A stretch of 34,069 nucleotides of DNA. It comes from an uncultured Lachnospiraceae bacterium (GTDB lineage Bacteria; Bacillota; Clostridia; Lachnospirales; Lachnospiraceae). The notes under the pieces are model-generated. The model was given only the letters and a program-made list of their open reading frames with translations, was not told the origin of the DNA and searched no databases. The position numbers and the translations under genes are program-made. Positions 17,300 through 26,726 of the stretch are shown here, piece by piece. Numbering within the stretch: position 1 is the stretch's first letter; every line of letters begins with the position of its first letter. The stretch is from assembly GCA_944376425.1 (NCBI GenBank), contig CALWCS010000067.1, positions 1 through 34,069 of the forward strand, in the 5' to 3' direction.

Positions 17300-17334
17300 T
17301 AGGAAAACGCATGAAAAGAATAAAAAATGGAGAG

Positions 17335-18666
<1,332 letters not shown>

Positions 18667-18713
18667 AGACAAACCAATAGGGAAAGAAAAATGAAAAACG
18701 CCGAAAATATCAG

Positions 18714-18742
18714 TTGAAAAAACGAATTGTCTATGATAAACT
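18714..18742 (+). promoter_or_regulatory. Candidate secG promoter
   Basis: TTGAAA (18714-18719), 17 bases, TAAACT (18737-18742). It lies 30 bases upstream of the secG start. Confidence 0.55.
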
Positions 18743-18771
18743 AGACAATGTATGATATAGGAGGTGTGACC

Positions 18772-19011
18772 GTGGCAGTTTTAAGAACGATTATAACAGT
18801 GATCTTTGGACTTGTTTGTCTTGCGATAACCGTGTTAATTTTAATGCAGGAAGGAAAACAAAATGGACTGGGTTCCTTAGGCGGAGGATCAACGGAGACG
18901 TATTGGGCAAAAAATAAAGGACGCTCTGCAGAAGGATTTGCTTTAAAAGCTACGAGAATATTAGCTTTTGTCTTTATAATACTGGCAATTGTATTAAATA
19001 TTAACTTTTAA
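18772..19011 (+). CDS. secG: Protein translocase subunit SecG
   Basis: This 79-residue inner-membrane protein has two predicted transmembrane segments (about residues 3-25 and 58-78). They flank the conserved loop LMQEGKQNGLGSLGGGSTETYWAKNKGRS. SecG is a small accessory subunit of the SecYEG preprotein channel. The start is GTG 18772, 5-6 bases after AGGAGGTG; an upstream in-frame ATG (18748) precedes that site and would add eight unlikely residues. Its place before rnr and smpB is common in Firmicutes. Confidence 0.94.
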   Translation: MAVLRTIITVIFGLVCLAITVLILMQEGKQNGLGSLGGGSTETYWAKNKGRSAEGFALKATRILAFVFIILAIVLNINF

Positions 19012-19057
19012 AGAAAATGCAGAAAGATTTTTAACTTTCTATGGAAACCAAAAGAAG

Positions 19058-19210
19058 ACGGGCTGTTGCAAATGTCATATATTTCTTGAAGTCGACAGGC
19101 TTTTCAAATCTTTTCTTGTTATCCTAATAAAAGGATAACAAGAAAAGAAGAAAGCAGTATGTAAGGAATTGATCGTTTGCAGCAGCCCGTTTTGCCGTAA
19201 TTACGGGCAG
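19058..19210. repeat. Nested inverted-repeat structure between secG and rnr
   Basis: The outer arms 19058-19072 (ACGGGCTGTTGCAAA) and 19176-19190 pair over 15 bases with one G-U pair. Inside, a perfect 16-bp stem (19110-19125 with 19132-19147) closes a 6-base loop. A 12-bp palindrome, CCGTAATTACGG (19195-19206), follows directly, overlapping the T-run after the outer stem. The outer stem and TTTT could end secG transcription. The nested layout is more than a simple terminator and resembles a small palindromic repeat element. No coding potential of its own is evident. Confidence 0.75.
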
Positions 19211-19261
19211 AGAAAAGCTCCTGAAAGTAGGGGGAAAAGAAATAAAAGGACGGAAGAACAG

Positions 19262-21388
19262 ATGAACATAGAATTATTGCAGAAAAGAAAAGAAGTAGTA
19301 TATCAGCTGATATGTGATAAACAGTATGTGCCTATGAAAATCAAGGAACTTGCGATTCTTTTGCAGGTGACAAAAGAGATGCGGTCGGAATTGGAATATG
19401 TACTGGAAGAATTAATATCAGAAGGAAAAATAGAGGTCACGAAAAGAGGAAAATATAAAAAAAGAGAAAAAGAGGTTTGCAGAGGAACTTTTATCGGACA
19501 TCCAAAAGGATTTGGCTTTGTAGAGATAGAAGGACAAGAAGAAGATCTTTTTATTTCGGAAGAAAATATGATGGGTGCACTGCATCAGGATATGGTAGAG
19601 GCAGAAGTGCTGCCAGAGAAGACAGGAAAACGAAGAGAAGGAAAAGTGATAAAAATTCTTTCTCACGGCATTACAGAAATTGTCGGAACATATGAAAAAA
19701 GTAAAAATTTTGGATTTGTAGTTCCAGACAATCAGAGATTTCAAAAAGATATTTTTATTCTTCCTGAAAATTCTCAAGGTGCTGTAGATGGACATAAAGT
19801 GGTTGTGGAAATTACAAACTACGGAGGAAAGGGAAAAAAACCAGAGGGAAAAGTAAAAGAGATTATCGGTCACATTCATGATCCTGGGACGGATATTACC
19901 TCGATTGTGTATGCCCATGAAATACCGGTGGAATTTCCGGAAAAAGTACTTCTTCAAGCGCAGAGGACGCCAGATGAAGTTTTGGATGCTGATCGTGAAT
20001 TTCGAAAAGATTTAAGAGATTGGATGATTGTGACGATCGATGGGGAAGACGCGAAAGATTTAGATGATGGAGTTTCTCTGACAAAAGAAGGAAATCGATA
20101 TAAATTGGGAGTTCATATCGCAGATGTCACGAATTATGTACAGGAGAACAGTGCGTTGGATCGAGAAGCATTGAAAAGAGGAACAAGTGTCTATCTTACA
20201 GATCGTGTGATTCCAATGCTGCCTCATAAGCTTTCAAACGGAATCTGTTCACTCAATGAAGGAAAAGACAGACTTGCATTAAGCTGCCTGATGGATATCG
20301 ATGAAAAAGGAAATGTGATTGGTCATCAAATCTGTCAGACAGTTATTCGAGTGAAAAAACGTATGACATATACAAGCGTAAATAAAATATTGGAAGAGTG
20401 TGAAGAACAAGAGATACAAAAATACGAAGATTTCGTTCCTATGCTGCAAGATATGGCAGAACTGGCGGGAATCTTAAGAAAGAAGAGAAGACAAAGAGGA
20501 TCCATTGATTTTGACTTCCCTGAGACAAAAATAAGTTTAGATGAGAAGGGCAGACCGGTTGCAATCGGTCCATACGAGCGTAATACGGCTACAAAGCTGA
20601 TTGAAGATTTTATGCTGATTGCGAATGAGACGGTGGCAGAAGACTATTTTTGGCAGGAAGTGCCGTTTTTATATCGAACGCATGAAAATCCAGATCCTGA
20701 AAGAATTCAGAAGCTTTCGAGATTTATTCAAAATTTTGGATACTCAATTAAAAATACAAAAGAGGAAATTCATCCTAAAGAACTTCAGAAACTGTTAGCA
20801 AAGATAGAAGATTCGCCAGAAGAAGATCTGATCAGCCGACTGACGTTGAGATCTTTAAAACAGGCAAAATATACAGTGGAATGTACCGGACATTTTGGTC
20901 TTGCCGCAAAGTATTACTGCCATTTTACTTCGCCGATCAGACGATATCCTGATTTGCAGATTCATAGAATTATCAAAGAGAGTCTTAGGGGGAAACTCAA
21001 TGAACAAAGAATAGAACATTATGAAAGGATTCTTCCTGAAGTAGCGCAGCAGTGCAGCAGGCTGGAACGCAGAGCGGATGAGGCAGAACGTGAGACGGAA
21101 AAGATGAAAAAAGCACAGTATATGCAAGAGAGAATAGGAGAAATATACGAAGGTGTCATCTCGAGCATTACATCTTGGGGCGTCTATGTAGAACTTCCCA
21201 ATACCATAGAAGGAATGATTCATGTTTCCAATATGTGGGATGATACGTATTACTACAGAGAAGAAACGATGGAAATGGTAGGGGCTGAATTTGGCAGAAT
21301 CTATAGTCTGGGACAAAAAGTAACTGTCAAAGTAATCGGAGCAGACCCTGAGGCAAGAACCGTAGATTTTTGCTTTAGTATGTCATAG
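19262..21388 (+). CDS. rnr: Ribonuclease R
   Basis: This 708-residue 3'-to-5' exoribonuclease degrades structured RNA. An N-terminal winged-helix region (residues 1-65) and two cold-shock/OB domains ([21 protein letters not shown] and [15 protein letters not shown]) precede the RNB catalytic domain, with [16 protein letters not shown] holding the metal-binding aspartates. [16 protein letters not shown] and a C-terminal S1 domain ([30 protein letters not shown]) follow. I place the start at ATG 19262 (AAGGACGGAAG upstream), giving the family N-terminus; a longer frame from 19169 would read through the inverted repeat. RNase R works with SmpB and tmRNA, both nearby, to remove non-stop mRNAs. 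Confidence 0.96.
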   Translation: MNIELLQKRKEVVYQLICDKQYVPMKIKELAILLQVTKEMRSELEYVLEELISEGKIEVTKRGKYKKREKEVCRGTFIGHPKGFGFVEIEGQEEDLFISEENMMGALHQDMVEAEVLPEKTGKRREGKVIKILSHGITEIVGTYEKSKNFGFVVPDNQRFQKDIFILPENSQGAVDGHKVVVEITNYGGKGKKPEGKVKEIIGHIHDPGTDITSIVYAHEIPVEFPEKVLLQAQRTPDEVLDADREFRKDLRDWMIVTIDGEDAKDLDDGVSLTKEGNRYKLGVHIADVTNYVQENSALDREALKRGTSVYLTDRVIPMLPHKLSNGICSLNEGKDRLALSCLMDIDEKGNVIGHQICQTVIRVKKRMTYTSVNKILEECEEQEIQKYEDFVPMLQDMAELAGILRKKRRQRGSIDFDFPETKISLDEKGRPVAIGPYERNTATKLIEDFMLIANETVAEDYFWQEVPFLYRTHENPDPERIQKLSRFIQNFGYSIKNTKEEIHPKELQKLLAKIEDSPEEDLISRLTLRSLKQAKYTVECTGHFGLAAKYYCHFTSPIRRYPDLQIHRIIKESLRGKLNEQRIEHYERILPEVAQQCSRLERRADEAERETEKMKKAQYMQERIGEIYEGVISSITSWGVYVELPNTIEGMIHVSNMWDDTYYYREETMEMVGAEFGRIYSLGQKVTVKVIGADPEARTVDFCFSMS

Positions 21389-21447
21389 AGTTTCAGATTC
21401 CGGAAAAATTCGGAAATTTTAGCACAGAAAAGACAAGGAGGAGCGGT

Positions 21448-21918
21448 ATGGGAACACAGTCTGTCAAGCTGATTGCAAACAATAAGAAAGCTTATCATGA
21501 TTATTTTATTGAAGGGACGTATGAGTGCGGAATCTCACTTCATGGAACAGAAGTAAAATCTCTTCGTATGGGAAAATGCAGTGTTAAAGAATCCTTTATC
21601 CGAATTGAAAACGGAGAAGTGATGGTATATGGAATGCATATCAGTCCATATGAAAAAGGAAATATTTTTAATAAAGATCCCCTGCGTGTAAAAAAACTTT
21701 TGATGCATCGCTATGAGATTAACAAAATTTCGGGAAAGATTGCAGAGAAAGGGTATACGCTCGTGCCTCTGAAAGTCTATTTTAAGGGAAGTCTTGTAAA
21801 AGTGGAGATAGGACTTGCCAGAGGAAAAAAATTGTACGATAAACGGCAGGATATCGCCAAAAAAGATCAGAGAAGAGAAGCAGAAAAAGAATTTAAGGTA
21901 AGGAACCTGTATTCTTAA
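21448..21918 (+). CDS. smpB: SsrA-binding protein SmpB
   Basis: This 156-residue protein binds tmRNA and delivers it to stalled ribosomes. It shows [89 protein letters not shown] and the basic C-terminal tail [16 protein letters not shown] that enters the mRNA channel. AGGAGGAG precedes the ATG by 5 bases. It lies 59 bases after rnr and about 1 kb from ssrA. Confidence 0.97.
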   Translation: MGTQSVKLIANNKKAYHDYFIEGTYECGISLHGTEVKSLRMGKCSVKESFIRIENGEVMVYGMHISPYEKGNIFNKDPLRVKKLLMHRYEINKISGKIAEKGYTLVPLKVYFKGSLVKVEIGLARGKKLYDKRQDIAKKDQRREAEKEFKVRNLYS

Positions 21919-21992
21919 AGAGAATCAGATCAGGAAAAGCTAAAAAAGGCAGATTCGTTTTGCAGGAAAAATAGAGAAATGAGAGGAAAACT

Positions 21993-22226
21993 ATGGTACC
22001 TAGAACAAAAGAAGAATTGAAAAAGATGGTAACTCAGACAACAGTAGAGACATACGAAGAATTAACGCCTCAATTGATTGTACTGCTAGATCAGACAAAG
22101 CATAATGAGAAACTGACAGAAGCACAGAAACAAGATGAAATTCTTCTTCATATGATGGGATATATTAAGTCTTGTACGAATGAGATTATTGTGGAAGTAT
22201 TATCTGAAATTTTAGGACTGGATTGA
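21993..22226 (+). CDS. Small uncharacterised acidic helical protein, 77 residues
   Basis: I do not recognise this protein. It has no signal peptide or membrane segment, one cysteine, and reads as largely alpha-helical (EELKKMVTQTTVETYEEL, EAQKQDEILLHMMGYIKS, IIVEVLSEILGLD). GAGAGGAAAAC precedes the ATG at 21993. It sits between smpB and the rubrerythrin promoter. Codon use resembles the neighbours, which supports a real gene. Confidence 0.62.
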   Translation: MVPRTKEELKKMVTQTTVETYEELTPQLIVLLDQTKHNEKLTEAQKQDEILLHMMGYIKSCTNEIIVEVLSEILGLD

Positions 22227-22247
22227 AAATTTTTTATTAAAATATGC

Positions 22248-22276
22248 TTGCAATTTGACAGGAAGTATGCTATATT
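22248..22276 (+). promoter_or_regulatory. Rubrerythrin promoter
   Basis: TTGCAA (22248-22253), 17 bases, TATATT (22271-22276). A perfect TTGACA at 22255-22260 could serve as an alternative -35 with TATTAG (22279-22284, 18-base spacer). Either way the operator described next overlaps the -10 or start point. Confidence 0.7.
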
Positions 22277-22303
22277 AATATTAGTAATTATTACTGTTAT
22301 TAA
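22275..22303 (+). promoter_or_regulatory. PerR/Fur-like operator over the rbr start point
   Basis: A 29-base imperfect dyad is centred on AGTAATTATTACT (22283-22295), a perfect 6-1-6 palindrome. Its core TAATTATTA fits the centre of the Bacillus PerR box TTATAATNATTATAA. Rubrerythrins are known PerR targets in clostridia, so peroxide control is a reasonable inference. Confidence 0.6.
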
Positions 22304-22320
22304 TATAAAGGAGGAAACTT

Positions 22321-22857
22321 ATGGAGTTAAAAGGATCAAAAACAGAAGCAAATTTATGGGCGGCATTTGCAGGAGAAAGTCAGGCAAGAAATAAGTACAC
22401 ATATTATGCAAGCAGAGCAAGGAAAGATGGATATGTTCAGGTCGCAAAAATTTTTGAAGAAACAGCAGGAAATGAAAAGGAACATGCAAAAATCTGGTTT
22501 AAGTTACTGCACGACGGAATTCAGGACACTATGACAAACTTAAAAGATGCAGCAGCAGGAGAAAATTACGAATGGACAGATATGTACGCTACTTTTGCAA
22601 AAGAAGCGAGAGAAGAAGGATTTGACCACATTGCATATCTGTTTGAAGAAGTAGGAAAAATTGAAAAAGAACATGAAGAACGTTACAAGAAACTGTTAAA
22701 GAATATTGAAGAACATGCGGTCTTTTCAAAAGAAGGAGAAGTGGCATGGATTTGCAGTAACTGCGGACATATTCATTATGGACCGAATGCACCGGAAGTT
22801 TGTCCGGTTTGTGCACATCCGCAGGCATATTTTGAATTGCGTGCAGAAAATTATTAA
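22321..22857 (+). CDS. rbr: Rubrerythrin
   Basis: Rubrerythrin reduces hydrogen peroxide to water in anaerobes, taking electrons from NADH through rubredoxin-type carriers. The 178-residue protein has a four-helix diiron domain with paired ExxH motifs ([50 protein letters not shown]). A C-terminal rubredoxin domain carries CSNCG and [11 protein letters not shown], whose four Cys bind one iron. AAAGGAGG precedes the ATG by 6 bases. It has its own promoter with a PerR-like operator and a strong terminator, so it is a single-gene stress unit. Confidence 0.96.
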   Translation: MELKGSKTEANLWAAFAGESQARNKYTYYASRARKDGYVQVAKIFEETAGNEKEHAKIWFKLLHDGIQDTMTNLKDAAAGENYEWTDMYATFAKEAREEGFDHIAYLFEEVGKIEKEHEERYKKLLKNIEEHAVFSKEGEVAWICSNCGHIHYGPNAPEVCPVCAHPQAYFELRAENY

Positions 22858-22875
22858 TAGAGTTATCATTTGCAC

Positions 22876-22916
22876 AAAAAAGTGCCGATTCACAGAAATG
22901 TGAACGGCACTTTTTT
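22876..22916. terminator. Bidirectional terminator shared by rbr and ssrA
   Basis: AAAAAAGTGCCG (22876-22887) pairs with CGGCACTTTTTT (22905-22916). The stem continues with TTCACA/TGTGAA after one bulged A and is capped by a GAAA tetraloop. A/T-runs on both sides serve rbr (+) and ssrA (-), which converge here. Confidence 0.93.
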
Positions 22917-22951
22917 GATGACCGCCGGTGTTCGACCTGCGGTTTATTAAG

Positions 22952-23296
22952 TGGAGCTGAGGGGAATCGAACCCCTGTCCGAAAGCCTATTCATTGCGGT
23001 ATCTCCCATCACAGTCATTATTTTGACATTCCCTCTGTCAGACGTCTAATGACAAACTTCTGATTTTAGTAGCTTCATATTATCTTTTGCTCCAGCAAAG
23101 CTTAAGGAACAAAGTGCCTCACATCTTTGATGCCGGTGACTTAAGCTGTGAGTAACCTAAGACCGACAGCAGCCATTAGGCTGCGTACGCTAATTCTTCG
23201 TCTGCGTTTATATTTAAGTTTCCGGTTTACTGTGCGGTCCCGGCCCGCAGATGGCTGCCTCAACTGCAAAACCCCCGTCGAAACCAGTACAACCCC
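22952..23296 (-). ncRNA. ssrA: Transfer-messenger RNA (tmRNA)
   Basis: On the minus strand the 5' end reads GGGGUUGUACUGGUUUCGACGG, the hallmark tmRNA start with UUCGAC. The 3' end has a T-arm (AGGGGAAUCGAACCCCU read on the plus strand) and the acceptor strand CAGCUCCA, which pairs with GGGGUUG. The terminal CCA is not encoded (CUU follows), so it must be added. The tag frame ends in GCA GAC GAA GAA TTA GCG TAC GCA GCC TAA, giving a tag ending NINADEELAYAA. The resume codon is not certain and is probably GGA or AAC a few codons upstream. It rescues ribosomes stalled on non-stop mRNAs with SmpB. Ends are set from the acceptor stem and may be off by one or two bases. Confidence 0.96.
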
Positions 23297-23333
23297 AAAT
23301 AAGGCTTGCTTATGGTTTGCAGACTGTTTTTAT

Positions 23334-23362
23334 AGTATAATAAAAAAAAAACAAGAAGTCAA
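23334..23362 (-). promoter_or_regulatory. ssrA promoter
   Basis: Read on the minus strand, TTGACT (23362-23357), 17 bases, TATACT (23339-23334). The start would be about 30 bases before the mature 5' end, consistent with RNase P trimming of a precursor. Confidence 0.82.
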
Positions 23363-23420
23363 GGGGATAGAAACAGATTAGAAAAAATTTGCAATAACGG
23401 GAATGGAAAAACAGGTAGCT

Positions 23421-23449
23421 TTACAAAATTTCATTTTTTAAAGTATAAT
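23421..23449 (+). promoter_or_regulatory. maf promoter
   Basis: TTACAA (23421-23426), 17 bases, a perfect TATAAT (23444-23449). It diverges from the ssrA promoter. Confidence 0.6.
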
Positions 23450-23490
23450 GGCAACAGACCAAAAAAATAAAAAGTGAATAAGGAGAAAAA

Positions 23491-24066
23491 ATGAAAAAAA
23501 TTATTTTGGCGTCTGGATCCCCCAGAAGAAAAGAACTGATGACTCAGGCTGGAATTCCATTTACTGTAGAAGTCAGTGCGTGTGAAGAAAATATTACAAA
23601 AGAAAAACCGGAAGAAATTGTGCAGGAATTGTCAGAAAAAAAGGCGGCAGCAGTTGCTGAAAAAATGAAAGAAGAAGCTTTGGTGATAGGAGCAGATACA
23701 GTAGTGGTTTTGGAAGGGAAAATTATGGGAAAACCTAGAGATAAAACAGAAGCATTTCAAATGTTAACTCTTCTTCAAGGAAACATTCATCAGGTGTGGA
23801 CAGGCGTGAGTATTTTAGACAGACAAGCAGACGGAACTGTGAAAAAGGAAAGTTTTGCACAGAAGACGGAAGTAGAAATGTATCCGATGGAGGAAGAAGA
23901 GATTTGGAATTACATTGAAACAGGAGAGCCGATGGATAAGGCAGGTGCTTATGGAATTCAGGGAAAAGCACTTGTATTTATAAAAAAAATTCAGGGAGAT
24001 TATTATAATGTAGTAGGACTTCCAATTGCAGAACTGTATCAGAGACTAAAAATACGGCTTCGATAA
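23491..24066 (+). CDS. maf: Maf-family nucleoside triphosphate pyrophosphatase
   Basis: This 191-residue Maf/YhdE protein hydrolyses non-canonical or selected nucleoside triphosphates to the monophosphate and pyrophosphate (dTTP/UTP type in several studied members). It carries ILASGSPRRKELM (residues 4-16), ALVIGADTVVVLEGKIMGKPRD with the catalytic Asp, VWTGVSIL, the YIETGEPMDKAGAYGIQGKA motif and GDYYNVVGLPIAELY. TGEPMDKAGAYGIQG fits the Maf dTTP/UTP subgroup. AAGGAG precedes the ATG at 23491. Confidence 0.95.
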   Translation: MKKIILASGSPRRKELMTQAGIPFTVEVSACEENITKEKPEEIVQELSEKKAAAVAEKMKEEALVIGADTVVVLEGKIMGKPRDKTEAFQMLTLLQGNIHQVWTGVSILDRQADGTVKKESFAQKTEVEMYPMEEEEIWNYIETGEPMDKAGAYGIQGKALVFIKKIQGDYYNVVGLPIAELYQRLKIRLR

Positions 24067-24129
24067 TCTGAAATTTTTCCTGAATGGTAGATTTATTTGA
24101 AAAATTGGCAAAACAAATAGAAAGAGATG

Positions 24130-24138
24130 TGTTATAAT
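24130..24138 (+). promoter_or_regulatory. Extended -10 promoter before the kinase cluster
   Basis: TGTTATAAT gives a perfect -10 (24133-24138) with the TGn extension. The -35 is weak, with TTGGCA at 24105-24110 being 22 bases away. The leader of about 90 nt contains an 8-bp hairpin (24156-24163 with 24172-24179). Confidence 0.55.
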
Positions 24139-24232
24139 GAATAAAATTAAAAAAATATATTTCTGACAAAAGAAATATAAAGCGGATAGAAAAGAGGATT
24201 CTTAACATGCGCTTTTGCTAGGAGAGAAAAAC

Positions 24233-25933
24233 ATGAAGTTTGAAAATCTTTGCATCAAATGTATGAATGAAAAGGAATCACCTGATCAGCTATGTCCTTA
24301 CTGCGGTTTTGATCCTTTTTCTTATCGCCCTGCACCGCATCATCTTCCCACTTATACTGTTTTACACAGAAGATATTTGCTGGGAATTGTTTTAGGGGAA
24401 GGCGGATTTGGAATCACCTACATTGGAATGGATATGGGACTTCAAATCCCTGTGGCAATTAAAGAATACTATCCAAACGGCACTGCTTTTCGGGAAAAAA
24501 GCGGTTCTTACCTGGTCTATACGGGAGATGCCGATTGGGAAGAGTTCCAAAAGGGAAGAGAGCGTTTCCTTGAAGAAGCACGTACTTTGGCAAAATTTCA
24601 GGGTCTTCCGGGAATTGTAGAAGTCAAAGACTTCTTTGAAGAAAATGATACGGCATATATTGTGATGGAGTATCTTCCTGGTATCACATTAAAGAAATAT
24701 TTGAAAAAAAGAGGCAGACTCAGTGTGGAAGAGACTCTTTCTATGATGCTTCCGTTGATTGATGCTTTAAAAGAGGTACATAAAAAAGGAGTAATCCATC
24801 GCGATATCAGTCCGGACAATATTATGCTGATGAAAGATGGCAGAAGAAAGCTGCTCGATTTTGGAGGAGCCAGAGAGATGAGTCCGGATGGAGGAAGAAG
24901 CCTTTCCATTTTGTTAAAGCCAGGATATGCTCCCGAAGAGCAGTATCGCAGCAGAGGAAAGCAAGGACCGTGGACCGATGTCTATGCGCTGTGTGCTACG
25001 ATCTATCGCTGCATTACCGGAGAAGTGCCAATAGAGGCACTGGAGCGATGCCAGGAGGATCATCTGGAAAAACCGCACAACCTTGGGGTAAAGATTTCTA
25101 AAGGAAAAGAAGCGGCTTTGATGCATGGCATGGAAGTCTATGCGAAAGATCGTTTTCAATCAATGGAGGCACTGGAGGAAGCATTATATCGAACAGACTT
25201 GTATTTAGAAAGCGGAGAACAGACCAGACAGAAAAAAAGAAAACAGATGGAGCAAGAATTCTATCCGGATTTAAAAAAGGGGAGAATACGCTATGTGGCA
25301 TCGGGGATTATTTTAATTTTTTCACTGCTTTGTTTTTTAGTCGCGGGTCTGCTTTTTATAAGAGATACCATACTGGAGGAAGAAGGAATTTATCAAAACG
25401 ATACAGAAAATACAGAGATAGAAAACGGACAGACAGAGAGAAGACCGGTTGTGACAGATCCGCAGTATCTGATAGAAACACCGGTTGAGGCGCAGGAGAT
25501 AGAGACTGAGGAAATACAGGATTTGGTCTCGACTTATCAGGTGATTGTCGGAGACTATACGTGGGAAGAGGCAAGAGAATACTGCGAGCAGCACGGCGGA
25601 CATCTGGCAACGATTACAACAGAGGAAGAACAAGAAGAAATAGAAAGTATCCTCTATTTATACATAAGACAAAATGAAAGTAATTTATATGCAGTATGGC
25701 TTGGAGCGGAAAGTACACAAGAAGACGGAGAATTTCAATGGATCACGGGTGAAAATTTTTCATCTTATCAAAAATGGGCCTTGGGAGAGCCAAATAATGA
25801 AGATGGAACAGAGCATTATCTGATTATGTACAATCTCAGTTCAGAGGAAACTAAGTGGTTTTGGAATGACGCTCCGAATGATGTATCTGAATATTATTCG
25901 GGGCATATAGGATTTATTATGGAAAACGGGTAA
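24233..25933 (+). CDS. Membrane Ser/Thr protein kinase with extracellular C-type lectin domain
   Basis: This 566-residue protein begins with a zinc ribbon (Cys7, Cys10, Cys21, Cys24). A Hanks-type kinase domain follows (about 44-320): P-loop GEGGFG (55-60), VAIK with Lys77, catalytic loop HRDISPDN (189-196) and DFG (209-211), so it should be active. A basic stretch precedes one transmembrane helix (354-377). An acidic stalk (380-432) leads to a C-type lectin-like domain (434-566) with GGHLATI, AVWLGA, EPNN (519-522) and WND (544-546). EPN and WND are the calcium and sugar-binding motifs of mannose-type lectins; most canonical disulphide cysteines are missing. By inference it senses glycans or other envelope ligands and signals inside. 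The ATG at 24233 follows AGGAGAG; a start at 24215 precedes that site. It heads a kinase-phosphatase-FHA cluster. Confidence 0.9.
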   Translation: MKFENLCIKCMNEKESPDQLCPYCGFDPFSYRPAPHHLPTYTVLHRRYLLGIVLGEGGFGITYIGMDMGLQIPVAIKEYYPNGTAFREKSGSYLVYTGDADWEEFQKGRERFLEEARTLAKFQGLPGIVEVKDFFEENDTAYIVMEYLPGITLKKYLKKRGRLSVEETLSMMLPLIDALKEVHKKGVIHRDISPDNIMLMKDGRRKLLDFGGAREMSPDGGRSLSILLKPGYAPEEQYRSRGKQGPWTDVYALCATIYRCITGEVPIEALERCQEDHLEKPHNLGVKISKGKEAALMHGMEVYAKDRFQSMEALEEALYRTDLYLESGEQTRQKKRKQMEQEFYPDLKKGRIRYVASGIILIFSLLCFLVAGLLFIRDTILEEEGIYQNDTENTEIENGQTERRPVVTDPQYLIETPVEAQEIETEEIQDLVSTYQVIVGDYTWEEAREYCEQHGGHLATITTEEEQEEIESILYLYIRQNESNLYAVWLGAESTQEDGEFQWITGENFSSYQKWALGEPNNEDGTEHYLIMYNLSSEETKWFWNDAPNDVSEYYSGHIGFIMENG

Positions 25934-25952
25934 GGGAGAGAATACGGAACGT

Positions 25953-26678
25953 ATGATGACGTATGCAATGTTAAGCAGACAAGGAAAGAGAGAAAATAAT
26001 GAAGACAGTGTTCGGATGAAGGAAAAAAAAGAGGCAAGTGTCTTTTTGCTTGCCGATGGTTTAGGAGGACATGGAGCAGGAGAAATTGCTTCAGACAAAA
26101 CAACTTCATATGGAATTCATCTGTTTGAATCGGTAGATTCTTATGAAAGATATCTAAAAGATCTATTTGAAAATGGACAGAAACGTCTGCTCAACATGCA
26201 AAGAGAGCAGCATGCTTTAGAACAGATGAAAACAACGTTAGTAACACTTTTGATTGATGGAAGAGATGCCGAATGGGGACATATCGGTGATTCCAGACTA
26301 TATTTTTTTGTGGGAGGACATATCAGGCAAAGGACCTTGGATCATAGTGTTCCTCAAATGCTTGTCAAAAGTGGAGAAATTTCAGAAAATGATATCCGGA
26401 CACATCCGGATCGAAATAGACTGTTACGAGTAATGGGAAGTGAATGGAACCGAAATTCGTATGAGCTTTCGAGGAGAATTACTCTGACAAAGGATGTTTC
26501 TTTTTTGCTTTGCAGCGATGGGTTTTGGGAATACATTGTAGAAGAATGGATGGAGAATACGCTGCAAAATGCAAAAAGTGTGGCACATTGGCTCAATATG
26601 ATGGAGCGAATTGTGGTGGAAAATGGACGAGGGAGGTATATGGACAATTTTTCGGCAATTGGAGTCTGGATTCGATAG
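25953..26678 (+). CDS. PP2C-family Ser/Thr protein phosphatase
   Basis: This 241-residue cytosolic phosphatase shows the PP2C motifs in order: GKRENNEDS (11-19), LADGLGGHGAGE (33-44, metal-binding Asp35), TLVTLL, WGHIGDSRLY, the DHS motif, LLCSDGFWEYI (Asp189) and the final DNFSAIGVW (Asp231). All metal ligands I can identify are present, so it should be active on phospho-Ser/Thr. It lies 19 bases after the lectin kinase and probably reverses its phosphorylation, as PrpC does for PrkC-type kinases. There is no membrane segment. ATG 25953 or the adjacent ATG 25956 could start it. Confidence 0.93.
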   Translation: MMTYAMLSRQGKRENNEDSVRMKEKKEASVFLLADGLGGHGAGEIASDKTTSYGIHLFESVDSYERYLKDLFENGQKRLLNMQREQHALEQMKTTLVTLLIDGRDAEWGHIGDSRLYFFVGGHIRQRTLDHSVPQMLVKSGEISENDIRTHPDRNRLLRVMGSEWNRNSYELSRRITLTKDVSFLLCSDGFWEYIVEEWMENTLQNAKSVAHWLNMMERIVVENGRGRYMDNFSAIGVWIR

Positions 26679-26726
26679 AGATGATGTAATTATGATGGAA
26701 AGCAATAGAAAAGGGGAGATGAGATC

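Noticed and set aside
19169..19261. N-terminal extension of RNase R
   Set aside because: It begins inside the inverted repeat and adds 31 residues not typical of the family. ATG 19262 gives the standard N-terminus.
19418..19957. 179-residue minus-strand frame
   Set aside because: Antisense shadow of rnr with Phe/Ser-rich composition typical of the reverse of A/G-rich genes.
23148..23381. 77-residue frame
   Set aside because: It is antisense to the tmRNA gene and its promoter.
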